In this document: piece by piece, positions 18,570-30,110 of the stretch
Layout of the letters: each line of letters starts with the position of its first letter
Position numbering within the stretch: position 1 is the first letter of the stretch
Assembly: GCA_032629725.1 (NCBI GenBank)
Contig: JAFEVB010000026.1
Location: 372,001 to 436,000, forward strand
Direction of reading: 5' to 3'
DNA: 64,000 nucleotides
Source of the DNA: Gremmenia infestans
Taxonomy: Eukaryota; Ascomycota; Leotiomycetes; Helotiales; Hamatocanthoscyphaceae
The notes under the pieces: model-generated
Databases searched by the model: none
The model's input: the letters and a program-made list of their open reading frames with translations, nothing else
What the model was told of the DNA's origin: nothing
Program-made: the position numbers and the translations under genes

Positions 18570-20735
18570 TCAAATCCATCTTCGCTGAACTATGACCTCA
18601 GAGTCCCTCTTATGCAAACCGTCAATTTCCCATCCCAAATCCTTAAACTCAGAACCAATCTGATTATTATTTACCCAAAGCCCACCTTCTTGGCTTAACT
18701 TCTCCTTGATAGCTATTTTAGATCGACTGATCCCATCCCTGGATCCTGCAAAGCAGATCTCCCATATATATTGGCCCCGGACACGATCTCCATATTGGGG
18801 TAACTTAAGCTTCCCAGGAGAGTCCCATGCACCCATAGTCAGATGATACTTCTTCTGTAAAGACTTGATGAAAGCCAAGTTGTTTCGAGAAAGAATTTCG
18901 ACGGCTGCGTCATCAACGCCCATGCTGTCATAGACCAAGTCTTCAGAATAAATCTGTGGTGCTAAGCTGGAAAAATGAAACTTGGGCAATTGGTCGCCGA
19001 CCCATCGGTTCTCATCATGAGACGACATGGGGTTGCCATCGCCTATACGATCCATCATTCGCTCTAGAAGGAATCTTTCATAACTCTGCTTGTGCGTCAG
19101 GCCACACGTGGTAGCAGGGCGGAGGCCAATACCATGGTCCACATCTCCACCCGCAAGTTGACATTGCTGCGTGTCCGTAACCATGTAAATGTTTTTGACG
19201 CCTGGGCACCCGTTGTGGAACGTGCGAAGGTCGTTGGCGAAATTGGCGCGGTCGATGCCATGGAGAGCTATGAAATCGTTGACGGGCTCTCCGGGTTCAT
19301 CCTCGAACTTATGACTGAAACATTTTCTGTCACCGGTCCAGACTGCTATATTCGGAATATCTCGACACTGGTGTCCAAATATAGGATTGAAGAGGTACAC
19401 AAGTGTAGCAGTACAGCATCGCTTGCCGAAGTATACGATGTCTATCTCGGGCCGCCAATAGACTGGATTCCTGTTAGATTCGGCATTATTTGACTCGACT
19501 TCCGTGTCGAACGTTCTCCTTTCATAAGTTCTGTGTGCCTCCTGGTAGCTTCCCTTGCAGATTTTGAATACCTAAATAAGAAGAACTTCGAGTCAGCATT
19601 GTCTATGGTAGTATACTTCGTAACTAGGAGACTGCTCAACCGGTGTTGAAACCTTCCCCCAAGATTTGAAATATGTGATCGACGATTCATAGCTGACTTA
19701 CTGCGGGAATCTCTCGTGACTTATCACTGACACGTCGATAGTAATGCCTCCGTGTTTCTTCGCCACTTTCGTGATGTTGAAGTTTAAGTAGGGGGTCGTA
19801 TTTCCTTAACAATGGAGGAACTTCTCTGTTCTTAGGGACCGCAGGTATGACATCTTCGTTCTCAAGTTCGATAAGACGAGGGGGTGTCATGTAAATGTGA
19901 AACTTCCAGATCTTTGCTTGCAGTTCGAAAGGGAGTTGGATGAAGAAGTAAAATTCGCCCCTGGATTTGTTAGTAAGAAGTAGTGAATAGTGTTTATAGA
20001 CCCCATGCCTTTCCTCATACCTTTCCTCGTGGATTTCGTCACTCTTTGTATCCTTGTCGATCTTTATGAGGTTGTCATTGCTCGTGTTAAGCTGTGCGAA
20101 AGCCTGAGCCTCGGTCGACTGGTTGTTGTTTGAAGATCGATGTAGAACTGCATTCGAACCAGTCAAGTCTCTTCTCAAGTTCAACGTCGGTCGGTTGTTG
20201 TCAAAGGATCGGCGCAGAGCTGTGTTCGAAATGGTCCACTTTCTTGCGAGGTTTCTGGTCGGAGAGCCTGCGAAAGGTGGTATATTAGCTTTCGTTCTTA
20301 TTTAGCAAAATCACAGAAACGTCGCGTCGATTCAAGGGTCGTAAGTCATTCTTTGAATAGATCCTTTGGTCTGTAGACGCCTTGGGCATGCTGAAAGGGT
20401 GCATATAAGATAGTAAAGACGATCTCACCATTTGTGATTGGAAGTCTACCTAAATTCGCCATATAGCCACCTTTGCTGCCGTTGGTATGGTGAGGAGTAG
20501 AATGATTGGTAGACATGAGAGGTTTTGTCGCAGACTATGATATATAATGTCAGCTGAGCCGCAACTGCAAAGGCGTGGAATCGAAGTAAGTACGTACAGG
20601 AGGACCTTGTGATGATGCGGAATAACGAGCATCTTCTCTCATTTCGACACTGTCTTCAGGATCATCTGTACCTAGACAGCATAAGGCTGAGGCCAAGGGT
20701 TTTGCGCATCGATATACTAGCTCTAGACAAGCCAT
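18570..20735 (-). CDS. 2EXR-domain protein 2, degenerate EXR motifs, about 583 aa
   Basis: Five exons: 20735..20598, 20534..20429, 20267..20021, 19960..19702 and 19571..18570. All joins keep frame, and most introns show GTATG/GTAAG/GTGAG donors and CTAA-type branches. The 2EXR domain starts FYFFIQLPFELQAKIW, where the first EXR is ELQ. The second EXR region reads FKICKGSYQEAHRTYE, with GSY in place of ExR, so both signatures are lost. The domain then continues EIDIVYFGKRCC, and a KH-like segment EICFAGSRDGISRSKIAIKEKL follows near the C-terminus. The first exon (MACLELVYRC...) is less certain; an alternative start is the Met of MSTNHSTPHH in exon 2. The frame is intact, so the gene is either divergent and functional or recently relaxed. 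Confidence 0.75.
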
Positions 20736-22735
20736 GATCGATTAGGGTAAAGGTAAGCCAAAAGGTTGTTGTTGATGGCGTCGAGGATTGCAAAAGTTCA
20801 GATAATGGGAATCAAGAAGAGATTGATATCTGGGCTTTGATAGCAGTTCTCTATGTTGTTTTTAGCGTGCTAGATAGCTACTGGTGAATAAACAAAACTG
20901 CACGCCTGTCCCTCGTCTACATATCCGATGCAGAATTCGCATGAAAAATCATGGCACTTCGCAGAACTTTCGACAAAACACGTCTATTACACCTATTAAA
21001 AGCTTCCATTTTATACAGTATACCGAGAAGAGACTCGCTATATGTTTTCTACATTTAAAATCCTTCAAATTTGCCGTGCCCGGCTTTGTTTCTCCCCAAT
21101 CGTTCGCCAAATCACTTTCAGAAAACCCCGCGTCAGGACCGCAATAAGCAAACTACGACCGTTACAGATTTAGAATGTAACATCAAGATAAGATCCCTGG
21201 GCAGTGACTTCTAGAAAGCACGCTTGATCATCTTGGAATTTCGAGGTCTCTGTGGAGCAACCGACGGTGGGCTACAGTGTGCGCAAACCTTCATCGTTTG
21301 CTCTGACACTCAACAAGACCTCAGTTTACAATTACTTTATCATAGAATGATTGCTAACTAGTAATTATTTACTTGCAGATCCTTGGAATACCTACGAAGT
21401 CAAGCCTCCGCTTTGAAAACGCTGTCACGAAGATAGGGCAAAACTCACGCGACGAAGAACCTCTCCTATACTACCGACCTACAAATTCTCGCAGACGCCT
21501 CTATTCCATCAGTCTACAAAGAAGAAGAGATACTACCGTCTCAAATAAATTATCAATCCACAAACCTTTGTCGCACAACCACCGACGCTGATTGTCCCCT
21601 AGCCCACAACTCCTTTTCACAAACAACTACGATTCCCACAAACAATTTACAAAGAGGAACAAACAGCTGTATTACCAAAATCATGATGGATGGATACTTT
21701 ATACATGCTCGTCGACTTTCCTCGTCACTATTCTCTTCCTCTTCCTTCTTTTATCGACTTCACGATTGGCGGTCAACAAAGGGACACAAAGCTGAGAACA
21801 CAATGTAGATGGGATCGCCCTAGCCATGTTACACTTGTATCTGCATCTGCTGGTGTCTAGAATGCTGTGCGAGCAATGGGCGGGGTCGGTGATGGGTTGT
21901 CGTCGCGTTCCCAAAGCGCCAGCCCCTGGAGCTAAACGAGCACGTGACCATCCCAAACCTCACGGTCTCTGAACGGCATTCTCTCTAGAGTGCTGGCAGA
22001 AGCGTTGTTTGCAGTGAAATAAGGAACGCATCTTCTTTTATTCTGTCGTGGCTTGTCTCTTCACTCTACGTGCTGCACAATTTAGCACCAGCTTCCAAAT
22101 CGGAGTCCCCAGCACGACGCGGAATGGCCAAATTATTCAGAGATCACTTAACCATATTTCTACAACGAGTTGGTGATTCTATATACACAAACAATAGACA
22201 TAATCGCGAGAGCATCTTAGGCTGTTCAGAGCATGTGCAATGTTACATATGTTTAGACCTGCAAAATTTATTCTGATTTGTATCCCTCAGTGGCACAGTG
22301 CGCAAGCATTCGCAACCAGACTTCATTCATACCCACGTCCATGCACCCTGCAGTAATAAGTGGGTATATCAAGAGTATTTGAAATTTGAACCAGAAAGTC
22401 GAACACTGAAGCAAGCATGTCCTAGGAAGGCTTTGGAACAGGAAGAATGATCATGTGCGTGACATCCCATCTGTGATTTCCACATTCCCAATCCCTGTAC
22501 GAATACTCATTGAGTGAGCTTCAGTAGGTCTGCTACTGTCAATAGCCTCGCGTGGTCCGACGACGGCGACCATGTTCGCGCTAAGAATGCGTATCAAAGC
22601 TGCCATCGCTCCAAACATCCTTTCGATTCCAACATCGAGACCTTTAAGGGCAGTCTTGATTTTCCACACTGCAGATAGTCGCACCACGCGTCATGTATCA
22701 CCAACCGCCTTCTTCTTATTTGAATCTTGATTGAG
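20736..22735. other. Intergenic between divergent 2EXR genes 2 and 3
   Basis: Two kilobases with no recognisable coding gene. A good branch-plus-acceptor (GCTAACTAG...TTGCAG, about 21352-21378) suggests a spliced leader exon or non-coding transcript, but no donor can be fixed. Short frames at 21373-21956 do not look like proteins. Confidence 0.35.
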
Positions 22736-24768
22736 AGAACCTTTATTGTCTTCACTTGGACGAATACTGCATTCGACGCCAAAACGGCCGGACGCAACAG
22801 AAACAACAGAGGGAGACTTCCCACCAACCGCAACATCGACAACTCGAGCGCGGCGGGTCCTAATAATAGCAGCATTGTGCAATCTCAACCTCCTCTCCCA
22901 TCTATGGGGAGCTTCGGACAGGCTCCTGAGAGAGCTCCTACACCTGCGGCACCTGCACCAGCAGTGAGTATCACCCTCCCCCTCCGGTGGTAACACCAGA
23001 GACTAACTTAATGTGACTACCTCCTGGGTTGCAGTAGCTTCTGGCAGAGCATCAGCCGTCACTCGACCTGCTGTGGCAACGCCTCATATTGTCGTGCGTA
23101 GTCCTATCACTCATCTAAACCACATGCTAACAGCGGTGTGTAGCCTGCCATTCCTAGGAATGTTGGTAGACCCTCTGTCTCTGGCTCAAATGCCGACCAC
23201 AGAGAAGAAAACGCGTCTAGTCATGCTAGCCCAGCCTCGGCAGGACATATGACCACTTCTGATACACCAGCTGGACCCGTCGCAGGCCATCGTCCAGTAG
23301 TCAATTTGCCAAAGGCGATTGTAGGTTACCCTCCTCAGTTCATACTTAGTCAAACTGACTCAACCAATAGCCATCCAAGCCCAATGCTACAGCCGCCATG
23401 GGTTTCCAGGCAAGTAGTATCGACAAGGCAATGGCTGAGGTTAAATCGAAGCTCGACGCCATGAAGCTTGCGGGTCAATCGTCTTCCAGTGCTATTACTG
23501 GCCCAAACAATTCCAGAGATCATCAGAAGCCAAAACAAGGGGCAAAGCTGGACATCGGCAGCAAGAAAGGCAACGAAACGACGGTTCAGACAGCGAGAGA
23601 GGAAGAATTCAAAAAGAACAAAGAGGAAAAACTCAAGTATGATACTGTTCTGAGAGATACAAATCTTGGCGTTTACTAACATCCATGTAGGAAGAGCTCT
23701 ATCAAAATCTTGCCAGCCGAATTGAGAATTAAGATCTGGAGACTTGCGATGACCGTCTCACGCATCATCGAAATCGAGAAGGGACCCATCGTCCGAAACG
23801 GAGTCACAATACAAACCAACTACCCCATCTGCGGGGACCGTGCCTTACGCCGCGTTGCACCTAGGTCTCGCAAGCCACCTGCAGTCTTATCTGCCTGCGT
23901 GGAGTCTCGAAGCGAAGCATTGAAGGTGTATGAGTTGCGCACATTCGACACCGGGGTTGGTGAGCATTTCATCTACTACAACCCGGGAGCCGACATCATC
24001 TACTTCGGCGAAGCTGCATGTGTCTCCACGATGATGCATCTCTTCAACCCAAATTCCACGTCCTCCGCTAATCGGAATCCAATTCCTCGAGTTGCTGTTC
24101 AATGCTCTAGCAGGATCAGTAACTGCTGCGATTGGGATGACCCGGCGTATGGGGTTACCGGCGGTGTCACCGCAATTCAGGCACTCCATGGATTCGATGC
24201 AAGCATCTCCAGCTGGAATGGCTCTGCGCTGTGGAAGGGCTGTCCAGGCCTCAAAGAGGTTTACTGGGTTGTCTTGTCGCATCTCTGGGAGGCTAAAGCA
24301 GGAAACGTAGATCCGGACGGAACGGCTTTCCGGATCCCCTCGACTGATGGCATCACGCGAGGCCAGAAGCGGTTTAGAGAGGGGCTTCTCCAAAATATGG
24401 GCCAGGTCAAGAATGCAAGCTTGTCGGGTGTTGGACATAATCAATGGTCTGGGGAAAATAAGCCGAGCTTCAAGTTCGTGAGTTTGGGAAAGCATGAGCT
24501 ACCTAAGACTGTGAACAGTGTTGGGCTTGTGCATGAAGCTCTTGAGCTTGAGATTCGTCAGCATAGGTGGTTGGGCGGTAATGATGGTGCGGCGATTAAA
24601 CACATCACACGGAAATCCGGCTGCGAAGTCCTTCTCTCCAGAGCCGACTTTCCTCAGGAAGGGCGTGAGATCGCATTCTCTGGGAGTAGGGAAGCAGTCG
24701 ACAAGGCTATGGCAGAAGTTAATGCTAGGCTTGCGAGGATGAAGCCTCTGAATGGTATGCCTTCCTGA
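22736..24768 (+). CDS. 2EXR-domain protein 3 (5' end unresolved)
   Basis: Exons about 22736..22967, 23035..23093, 23144..23320, 23371..23636 and 23691..24768. From exon 2 on the joins are frame-true, with branch sites and introns of 50-54 bp; the first donor (22968) is weak but is the only one that keeps frame. The true start is not found: stops precede the first exon, so an upstream exon or non-canonical structure is likely. The N-terminal half is low-complexity (Ala/Pro/Ser). The 2EXR domain starts ILPAELRIKIW (first EXR, ELR) and continues ACVESRSEALKVYE (second EXR, ESR) and ADIIYFGEAAC. The C-terminus REIAFSGSREAVDKAMAEV is KH-like. Part of it is echoed in the fourth exon (IDKAMAEVKSKLDAMK), an internal duplication. 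Confidence 0.78.
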
Positions 24769-25972
24769 ATAGAAGAAACAACTGAGTAGTGTACCAGCTG
24801 CTAAGGTTGTCTAATGGAAGGGAGATAGTGGTACACTTTTGGGCACAACATTGGATATGGAAAATGCGTCTGCTTTGCACCTTCACGCTGGGGATCAAAT
24901 TGACTGTGAACTATACCCATGAAAATTCTGACAACATCCTTCACGAATTGGCAACCAACAGATAATGGACTGCACAGAATAGAAGAATAGAAAAATTAAA
25001 TCTCAATACCAAAAAAAATCTCGTTAAGAAGTGAAGAACATGCTAAACAGTAAAGTGGGCGGAACATGAGGACTTCCTCATCTCACAAGCTCGATACCAA
25101 TATCAAAGTCGCGCTTGCCTTTCAATTTTCTCTAATCCCAAAGCACGTGGGACACTAATTCCAAGTCCGAGGCTGAATATCGCCACTGAGAAACCTCGTA
25201 AGCTAGAACGGTGAACGGCTGATAAACACCGGTAGACCCGGAAAGCAAAAGACGTTGGTTGCGTGGAGCAACGGTTTTCGGTCGATGCACAAGCCCGTGA
25301 GGTGATACGCATACACATACACATACGTCCCTCAGTTCGCTGGTCTAACATTGAGTGCAGAGTTTATACTCCATCCTTAGACGGGCAGGACGTGTAACTA
25401 TCTATGAAATTTGGCAGCTGCGATCAGATCGGACTTGGGATTTTGCGCAGCAGCTGCAGCCACACGAGATGAAAGGAGGGGGAGGGTACATCAGCCACGT
25501 CTTTAAATACTATCTGGGCGTCTAGCTGCAGGGGTTAGTAATCAATCCGCGACTCCTATTGGATGAGATGGCCGAACCCCCGCTGTAAAGAGCTGCAGCG
25601 TCCGGCCTGGCCGCAGTTGTCGTACTCGTTGCCTCACCATCCATTCATCTGATGAGTATCCAGACCAGACCAGACCAGACCCGGTTCCGTGCCAACATCT
25701 CCTCAGAATAATTAATTCATTTGCTCGAATATTGCTTTATATACCTACTACCTTGTTACTATACAATTGGTACAATGCAAGCAAGATTCTGAGCCGCTAC
25801 CACCACCCTCACCTCACGACCCAGTCCTGCCGATCCCCTTCCAACATTTCTGTAAACGTCAGCCTGGATCAATAGCACAGGATATAAGTCATTCAGTGCC
25901 CGTCACGAAGGTGGACATTATTTGTCGCTTTTCAATCGTAGATTGAGTCCTGCGTTGGTTTCTTCAACCACA
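24769..25972. promoter_or_regulatory. Intergenic and promoter region
   Basis: No coding gene. It holds the 3' flank of 2EXR gene 3 and the upstream region of the membrane-protein gene at 25973. Small repeats are CAGAC pentamers at about 25660-25682 and ACATAC units at about 25305-25325. Confidence 0.45.
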
Positions 25973-27505
25973 ATGCATTTACCTGAATCATCGGTGTTGC
26001 AGCAACGGCAAGGAGATGGCCCACCAGCGGGAGGTGATGATGGCGGTGGAGGTGGAGATGGTGCAAGCAGTACGAGTCTTGGGTCGATAACTCCCACTTC
26101 AACGCCAACATCTACATCTACGTCTAGCCCCTCTGCTACCTCGAATCCAGAGTCAAAGCACAGCTCAGCACCACCAGTCGTAGGAGTAAGACTATCCAAA
26201 GTTCACCGCGGAAGCTTCATCTAACAAAACTTGTAGATAATCGTCGGAGTCGTGGCTGGCGTCCTAGGCCTCCTCCTCCTCTTCTTCGCCCTCCGCCAAA
26301 CCCGCCGAAAACACAAGAATCCAAAATACATACCCAAACCCCTCAAGCAAGTCTGGCAGAAATGGGAACCTCGGTCCTGGTCATCCCACCGGCGTCTGCC
26401 CGACACAAGCGAACATCTCGAGCCCATATCAACACTCCATTCAAACCAACCCACTTCTGTTAATACCGCTGGGCCTACGAGTACTATACCTACAACAGCA
26501 GCCACAGCAGCAGGCGGCGTTGACCGCAATACCTCAGTGCGCAGCGTAATGACATTGCCCGCCTATAACCCAGCCCCGAACTCCAACGAGCAAGTCCTGG
26601 GCCGTGAAGGCGAGCGCGGTGGCATCGACGTCGTGGTTGAGCAACCAGAGACCATCGACGAGGAAGAAGCACACCGTGAAGCCGAAATGGAGGCTTTATA
26701 CCAAGTCCGCCTAGCGCGTCGCCGAGAAAACGAGGAACGCGAAGAGAGGAGACAACAACGACGCGAGGCGAGGGAGAGGGGCGATACTGCGGCGCTAAGG
26801 GAGATTCAAGCGAGGGCCCGCGCAGGGAACGCTGCGAGTGCGGGGAGGAGCTTGGAGGAGTTGAGGGCGGAGCATGAGAGGGTTAAGAAGGAGCGCTCGC
26901 GGGCCGTGTCATCGGTTTCTTACGCGGATCTAGGTGTTGCGAGGCATGATGGCACGAGGCTGCGTGCTGGCAGTATCGAGAGCGAGCGTGAGGGCTTGCT
27001 AGGCGATGCAGCTAGCATTGCTGCGAGCAGCCATTATCACCGTCGTGATAGATCTGCGAGTTCGGTTATCAGTATCGATACGAATAACTCTGATTTCCCA
27101 TCTCCGGGGCTCCCGCGCGCGAGAGCGGAAAGCCCTTTAACGAGAGCCAGTACGAGACAGAGCCAGAATGAGGGCTTGGCGGGCAGTAGTCCCGAGATGA
27201 TTGAGCATGAGGATGTGCCACCGAATAGTCCACCGGAGTATGAGAATATTGCTCTAGAAACACCACATTCCGAGGAATATGAAGGGCCGCCGCCGGATTA
27301 TACTAGTCCGGTGGCAGAGCGGGGAGAGGGGAGAGCGTTATTTGAAAGTCAGAGTGGGAGTGGAAGTGGGAGTGGGAGTTCGAGGGGTGTAGGTGGGACA
27401 CCTCAGCTACCCAGTTTGAGGTTAAGTAACTTGCCGAGCATTCAAGTTGATCCTTCAAGTCCAGTTGTAAGGAGTATTGATGAGGAAGGAGAACATCATC
27501 AATAA
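25973..27505 (+). CDS. Single-pass membrane protein with two PPxY motifs, 493 aa
   Basis: Exons 25973..26185 and 26237..27505; the 51-bp intron (GTAAGA...CTAAC...TTGTAG) is phase 0. The N-terminal 71 residues are Gly/Ser/Thr-rich without a clear signal peptide. Residues 72-90 (IIVGVVAGVLGLLLLFFAL) form one membrane helix followed by basic residues (RQTRRKHK). The rest is a long cytoplasmic-type tail with an Arg/Glu-rich helix (EEREERRQQRREARERG) and, near the end, PPEY (403-406) and PPDY (423-426), then a Gly/Ser repeat. PPxY motifs bind WW domains, so an Rsp5-type ubiquitin-ligase adaptor or a membrane sensor is possible. That is inference; the family is not one I can name. Confidence 0.72.
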
Positions 27506-28169
27506 CCCACGCACATCACTTGAGGCGAACCTCACCTCAACGCAACATTTACATTTACAAAATGATATACGGGGAAATGACTTATGAAGGAGAGATATAT
27601 GAAACGATATGATGGCAGAAGGACGGATGGATTATTTTATTTCTTCCCTGATATATACCCTCATTTCGAGCATGGCATGGCATGGCGCAAGGTAAGGCAA
27701 CGGAGGGAGGCATATTTATATCTATCTCTATATTATATCATCTCTCTGTACTTGTATATATCTGTAGGTAGGCAGCTGAGACATAATTCAAAGCAAGCAA
27801 GTTCTGATACTAGCCAAGGAGCAACTTTTCCTCTTTGAACTGCGTTATCTTCTCGAATTCAGACTTAATATAGCAGTTCCGTGCGGCTGAAATATAGGGG
27901 CACCAGAGGGTGGTTGAAGTATGGAGATCTGTGAGTGAGTTTGCTTTAGTTGGAATCAAGTATTGATTTCTTTCCTCTCGAAGCCGCTTGTAAATCATGG
28001 ATTTGTATAAGAATAAAAGAGTGATTGCAAGGCTGATGTATATTCCTTGTGAGCCACACGAAGAAGGATTTCATTCTATTGCATATCCGAAATTATCTTC
28101 TATGCTACAAAATGTGCTAATGACTCAATATCCAAACTAGACCCAAGCGCAGTTGGAGGTGCCCTCATT
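27506..28169. other. Intergenic, no gene seen
   Basis: 3' flank of the membrane-protein gene, AT-rich, with short overlapping frames of no protein character. Confidence 0.5.
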
Positions 28170-28307
28170 TCAATCCCCAGCGATTGTATTGTAACTTTCC
28201 AAAGAATCATCCAAATCCTCTATAACAACTCGAATCTGCTCTCTGGTGCCAAAGAAGCCAATCTCTCGTGCGACACAAAAGCTTCCTTCGGGATAAAGAA
28301 AGATCCT
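28170..28307 (-). pseudogene. Detached relic of a 2EXR-family KH-like C-terminus
   Basis: On the minus strand 45 codons read RIFLYPEGSFCVAREIGFFG, then TREQIRVVIEDLDD, ending IAGD and TGA. The REIGFFGTREQIRVV core matches the KH-like end of the three 2EXR genes (REIGIEGQKAGVEL, EICFAGSRDGISRS, REIAFSGSREAVDK). A stop lies just upstream and no 2EXR domain is seen nearby. It is probably the tail of a fourth, decayed paralogue. The match is short, so the call is tentative. Confidence 0.4.
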
Positions 28308-29099
28308 TTCTCATCGCGCTAAGGGCGTACGAATGGAACTTCGAGACTAATGATGATGGTGCATTCGCTCAATTTGTAGCAATCATGTTCTTTCATACTG
28401 AGGTACTGTACAGTGGGCTTCGATTGCAGTGTCCTCTTTTGCTACTGTCTTTACGTTCGTATCAGCCACGCTCTTATGAGCACTAAGCCCTATATGATTA
28501 GTTTAAATCTTCATCAAGCTGTAGCCTTAGTTTTCAAGTCGCTGCTTTTGTGATTGATAGTTTGAAGCTCTGTGCTGACTTTGGTCACTTTCGACAACTC
28601 TTCCTGCTCAACAACGGTCAGCACCTAGGAAGGGCGGCACATCTTGCGAAGTCGCAAGTTGCTCTTTTCACTGGAATGCTTTCAAGCGAATCATTTACTG
28701 ATTCTGAGAGACAGCAGCTAGTTGTAGTACTCGTAGCGTGCGAATGATACGGTCAAATATTCGATATTATGGCGCCCCTCAAGTCCCTCGAAATGGCTGA
28801 GGGCGAACGCGAAGCATCAATCCCACTGTATTAGACACCCTTTGTGAACATTTTCTAGAAAATCCTGGGATGTATCAGTCCGAAATGACAAGCTGTCCAT
28901 TTAGCTCAGTAAAGCATTCGTTGGGTCTTTGAACCTCTGTGATTAATACTCCTTGACGTGGCTGATGGCTGACGTGTCTCCATATAATTGTAGTTAAATG
29001 AATTGGTCACTCTGAGTTTTCTGCAGGAGAAACAGATATCCCCATATTATGAGCTGTGTCTCTACAACTGACTAATATATATTTGATTCATCAAACTTT
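28308..29099. other. Intergenic, no gene seen
   Basis: No convincing coding sequence on either strand; frames at 28268-28747 (plus) are unsupported. Confidence 0.4.
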
Positions 29100-29815
29100 T
29101 TAGAAAGACGGGATTCCGAGCGTTGTTGTGTAAATGTCATCACAATCTTTGTATCCTCACACTTCAAGTTTCGCTTCTTTGTTTTAGTCTTGCGGAGGAC
29201 AACTTCCTCGAGCTCAGAATTAAGAAAAGACGCCAGTACGACGCTAGTGCCAGAATTAGGTCTTGCTCTGTCTCCTTTGTCACTTCCCTATTGTTTGGAA
29301 TCAGGACCGATCAGAGTGTGAAAATTTCCTCACTAGTCATAGTATAAAGGCCACACCTGGAAGATCAAATGAACATCCCCTCTACTATGGTATTAAAGGT
29401 AGGCTTGCGAGTAATAAGTCTATCTTCGCTGGGATCGTCCCCTATAGAGGCGAACCTGGCAAAAGGGTCATTGGCAACAAGCCTGCCTCGACAAGATACC
29501 TGTCCATATCTCCGTTGGTCTCGGTTACCCCGGGAGACTTCCTTGGGATATTCTGCGGGATGCTTCAATGTGTCAACGGGAAGCCGTTAAAGAGCTATTT
29601 AAGGACTCTTGCTCGGCTTTTGGTTGGACTACTCAGAGATACCTGGAAAGCTTAATCAGACAAAGGTGGCAAAACCCGGCTAGAAGACGAACGTTTGTCT
29701 TGCGTGGGAGGAGTCAATGAGGTTAAAGGGAAGAAGTCTTTCTGCCACTATTGGAGAATTATGGTTGTGGTCACAAGAGGAATCATGCCTTTTGATCAGC
29801 TGATTCGTCCTCCCT
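29100..29815 (+). pseudogene. Frameshifted relic of a multi-copy fungal hypothetical family
   Basis: The frame shifts at least three times. About 29102-29347 reads RKTGFRALLCKCHH and FLELRIKKRRQYDAS. About 29350-29600 reads KPASTRYLSISPLVS, then VTPGDFLGIFCGML. About 29635-29712 reads GKLNQTKVAKPG, a TAG stop, then KTNVCLAW. 29713-29811 reads GVNEVKG... and TRGIMPFDQLIRPP. The order of GDFLGIF, GKLN.KVAKPG, NVCLAWE and MPFDQL motifs matches, from memory, a widespread hypothetical protein family of Pezizomycotina that is often found as decayed copies. The disrupted frames make this a pseudogene; the family's function is unknown to me. Confidence 0.6.
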
Positions 29816-29932
29816 GACTCGAAGTTCTGTCAAGAGGTGAGCTGAGCAAAGCACCGTATGCTTCGCAATCTAGTACTTCCATCAATAGGGAGTGCTACTG
29901 CCACCATTTTCATCATCCAGAGTAGTCTGGGA

Positions 29933-29963
29933 CACGGTCACAGGCACGGTCACAGGCACGGTG
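29933..29963 (+). repeat. 12-bp direct repeat
   Basis: The unit CACGGTCACAGG occurs twice in tandem, with a partial third copy. Confidence 0.7.
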
Positions 29964-30110
29964 TGTTTTCAAGTACGTGACATTGAACTACTGAACTCCA
30001 ACATTCGTGCGAGGCATGACGGAAACCAAGTTGGAAAAAATTATGCGGAGTGTAGACCAAATAAAAAACACCAGGGGGTTCTGGAAAGAATACCTTGCTA
30101 GCATTCAGTA

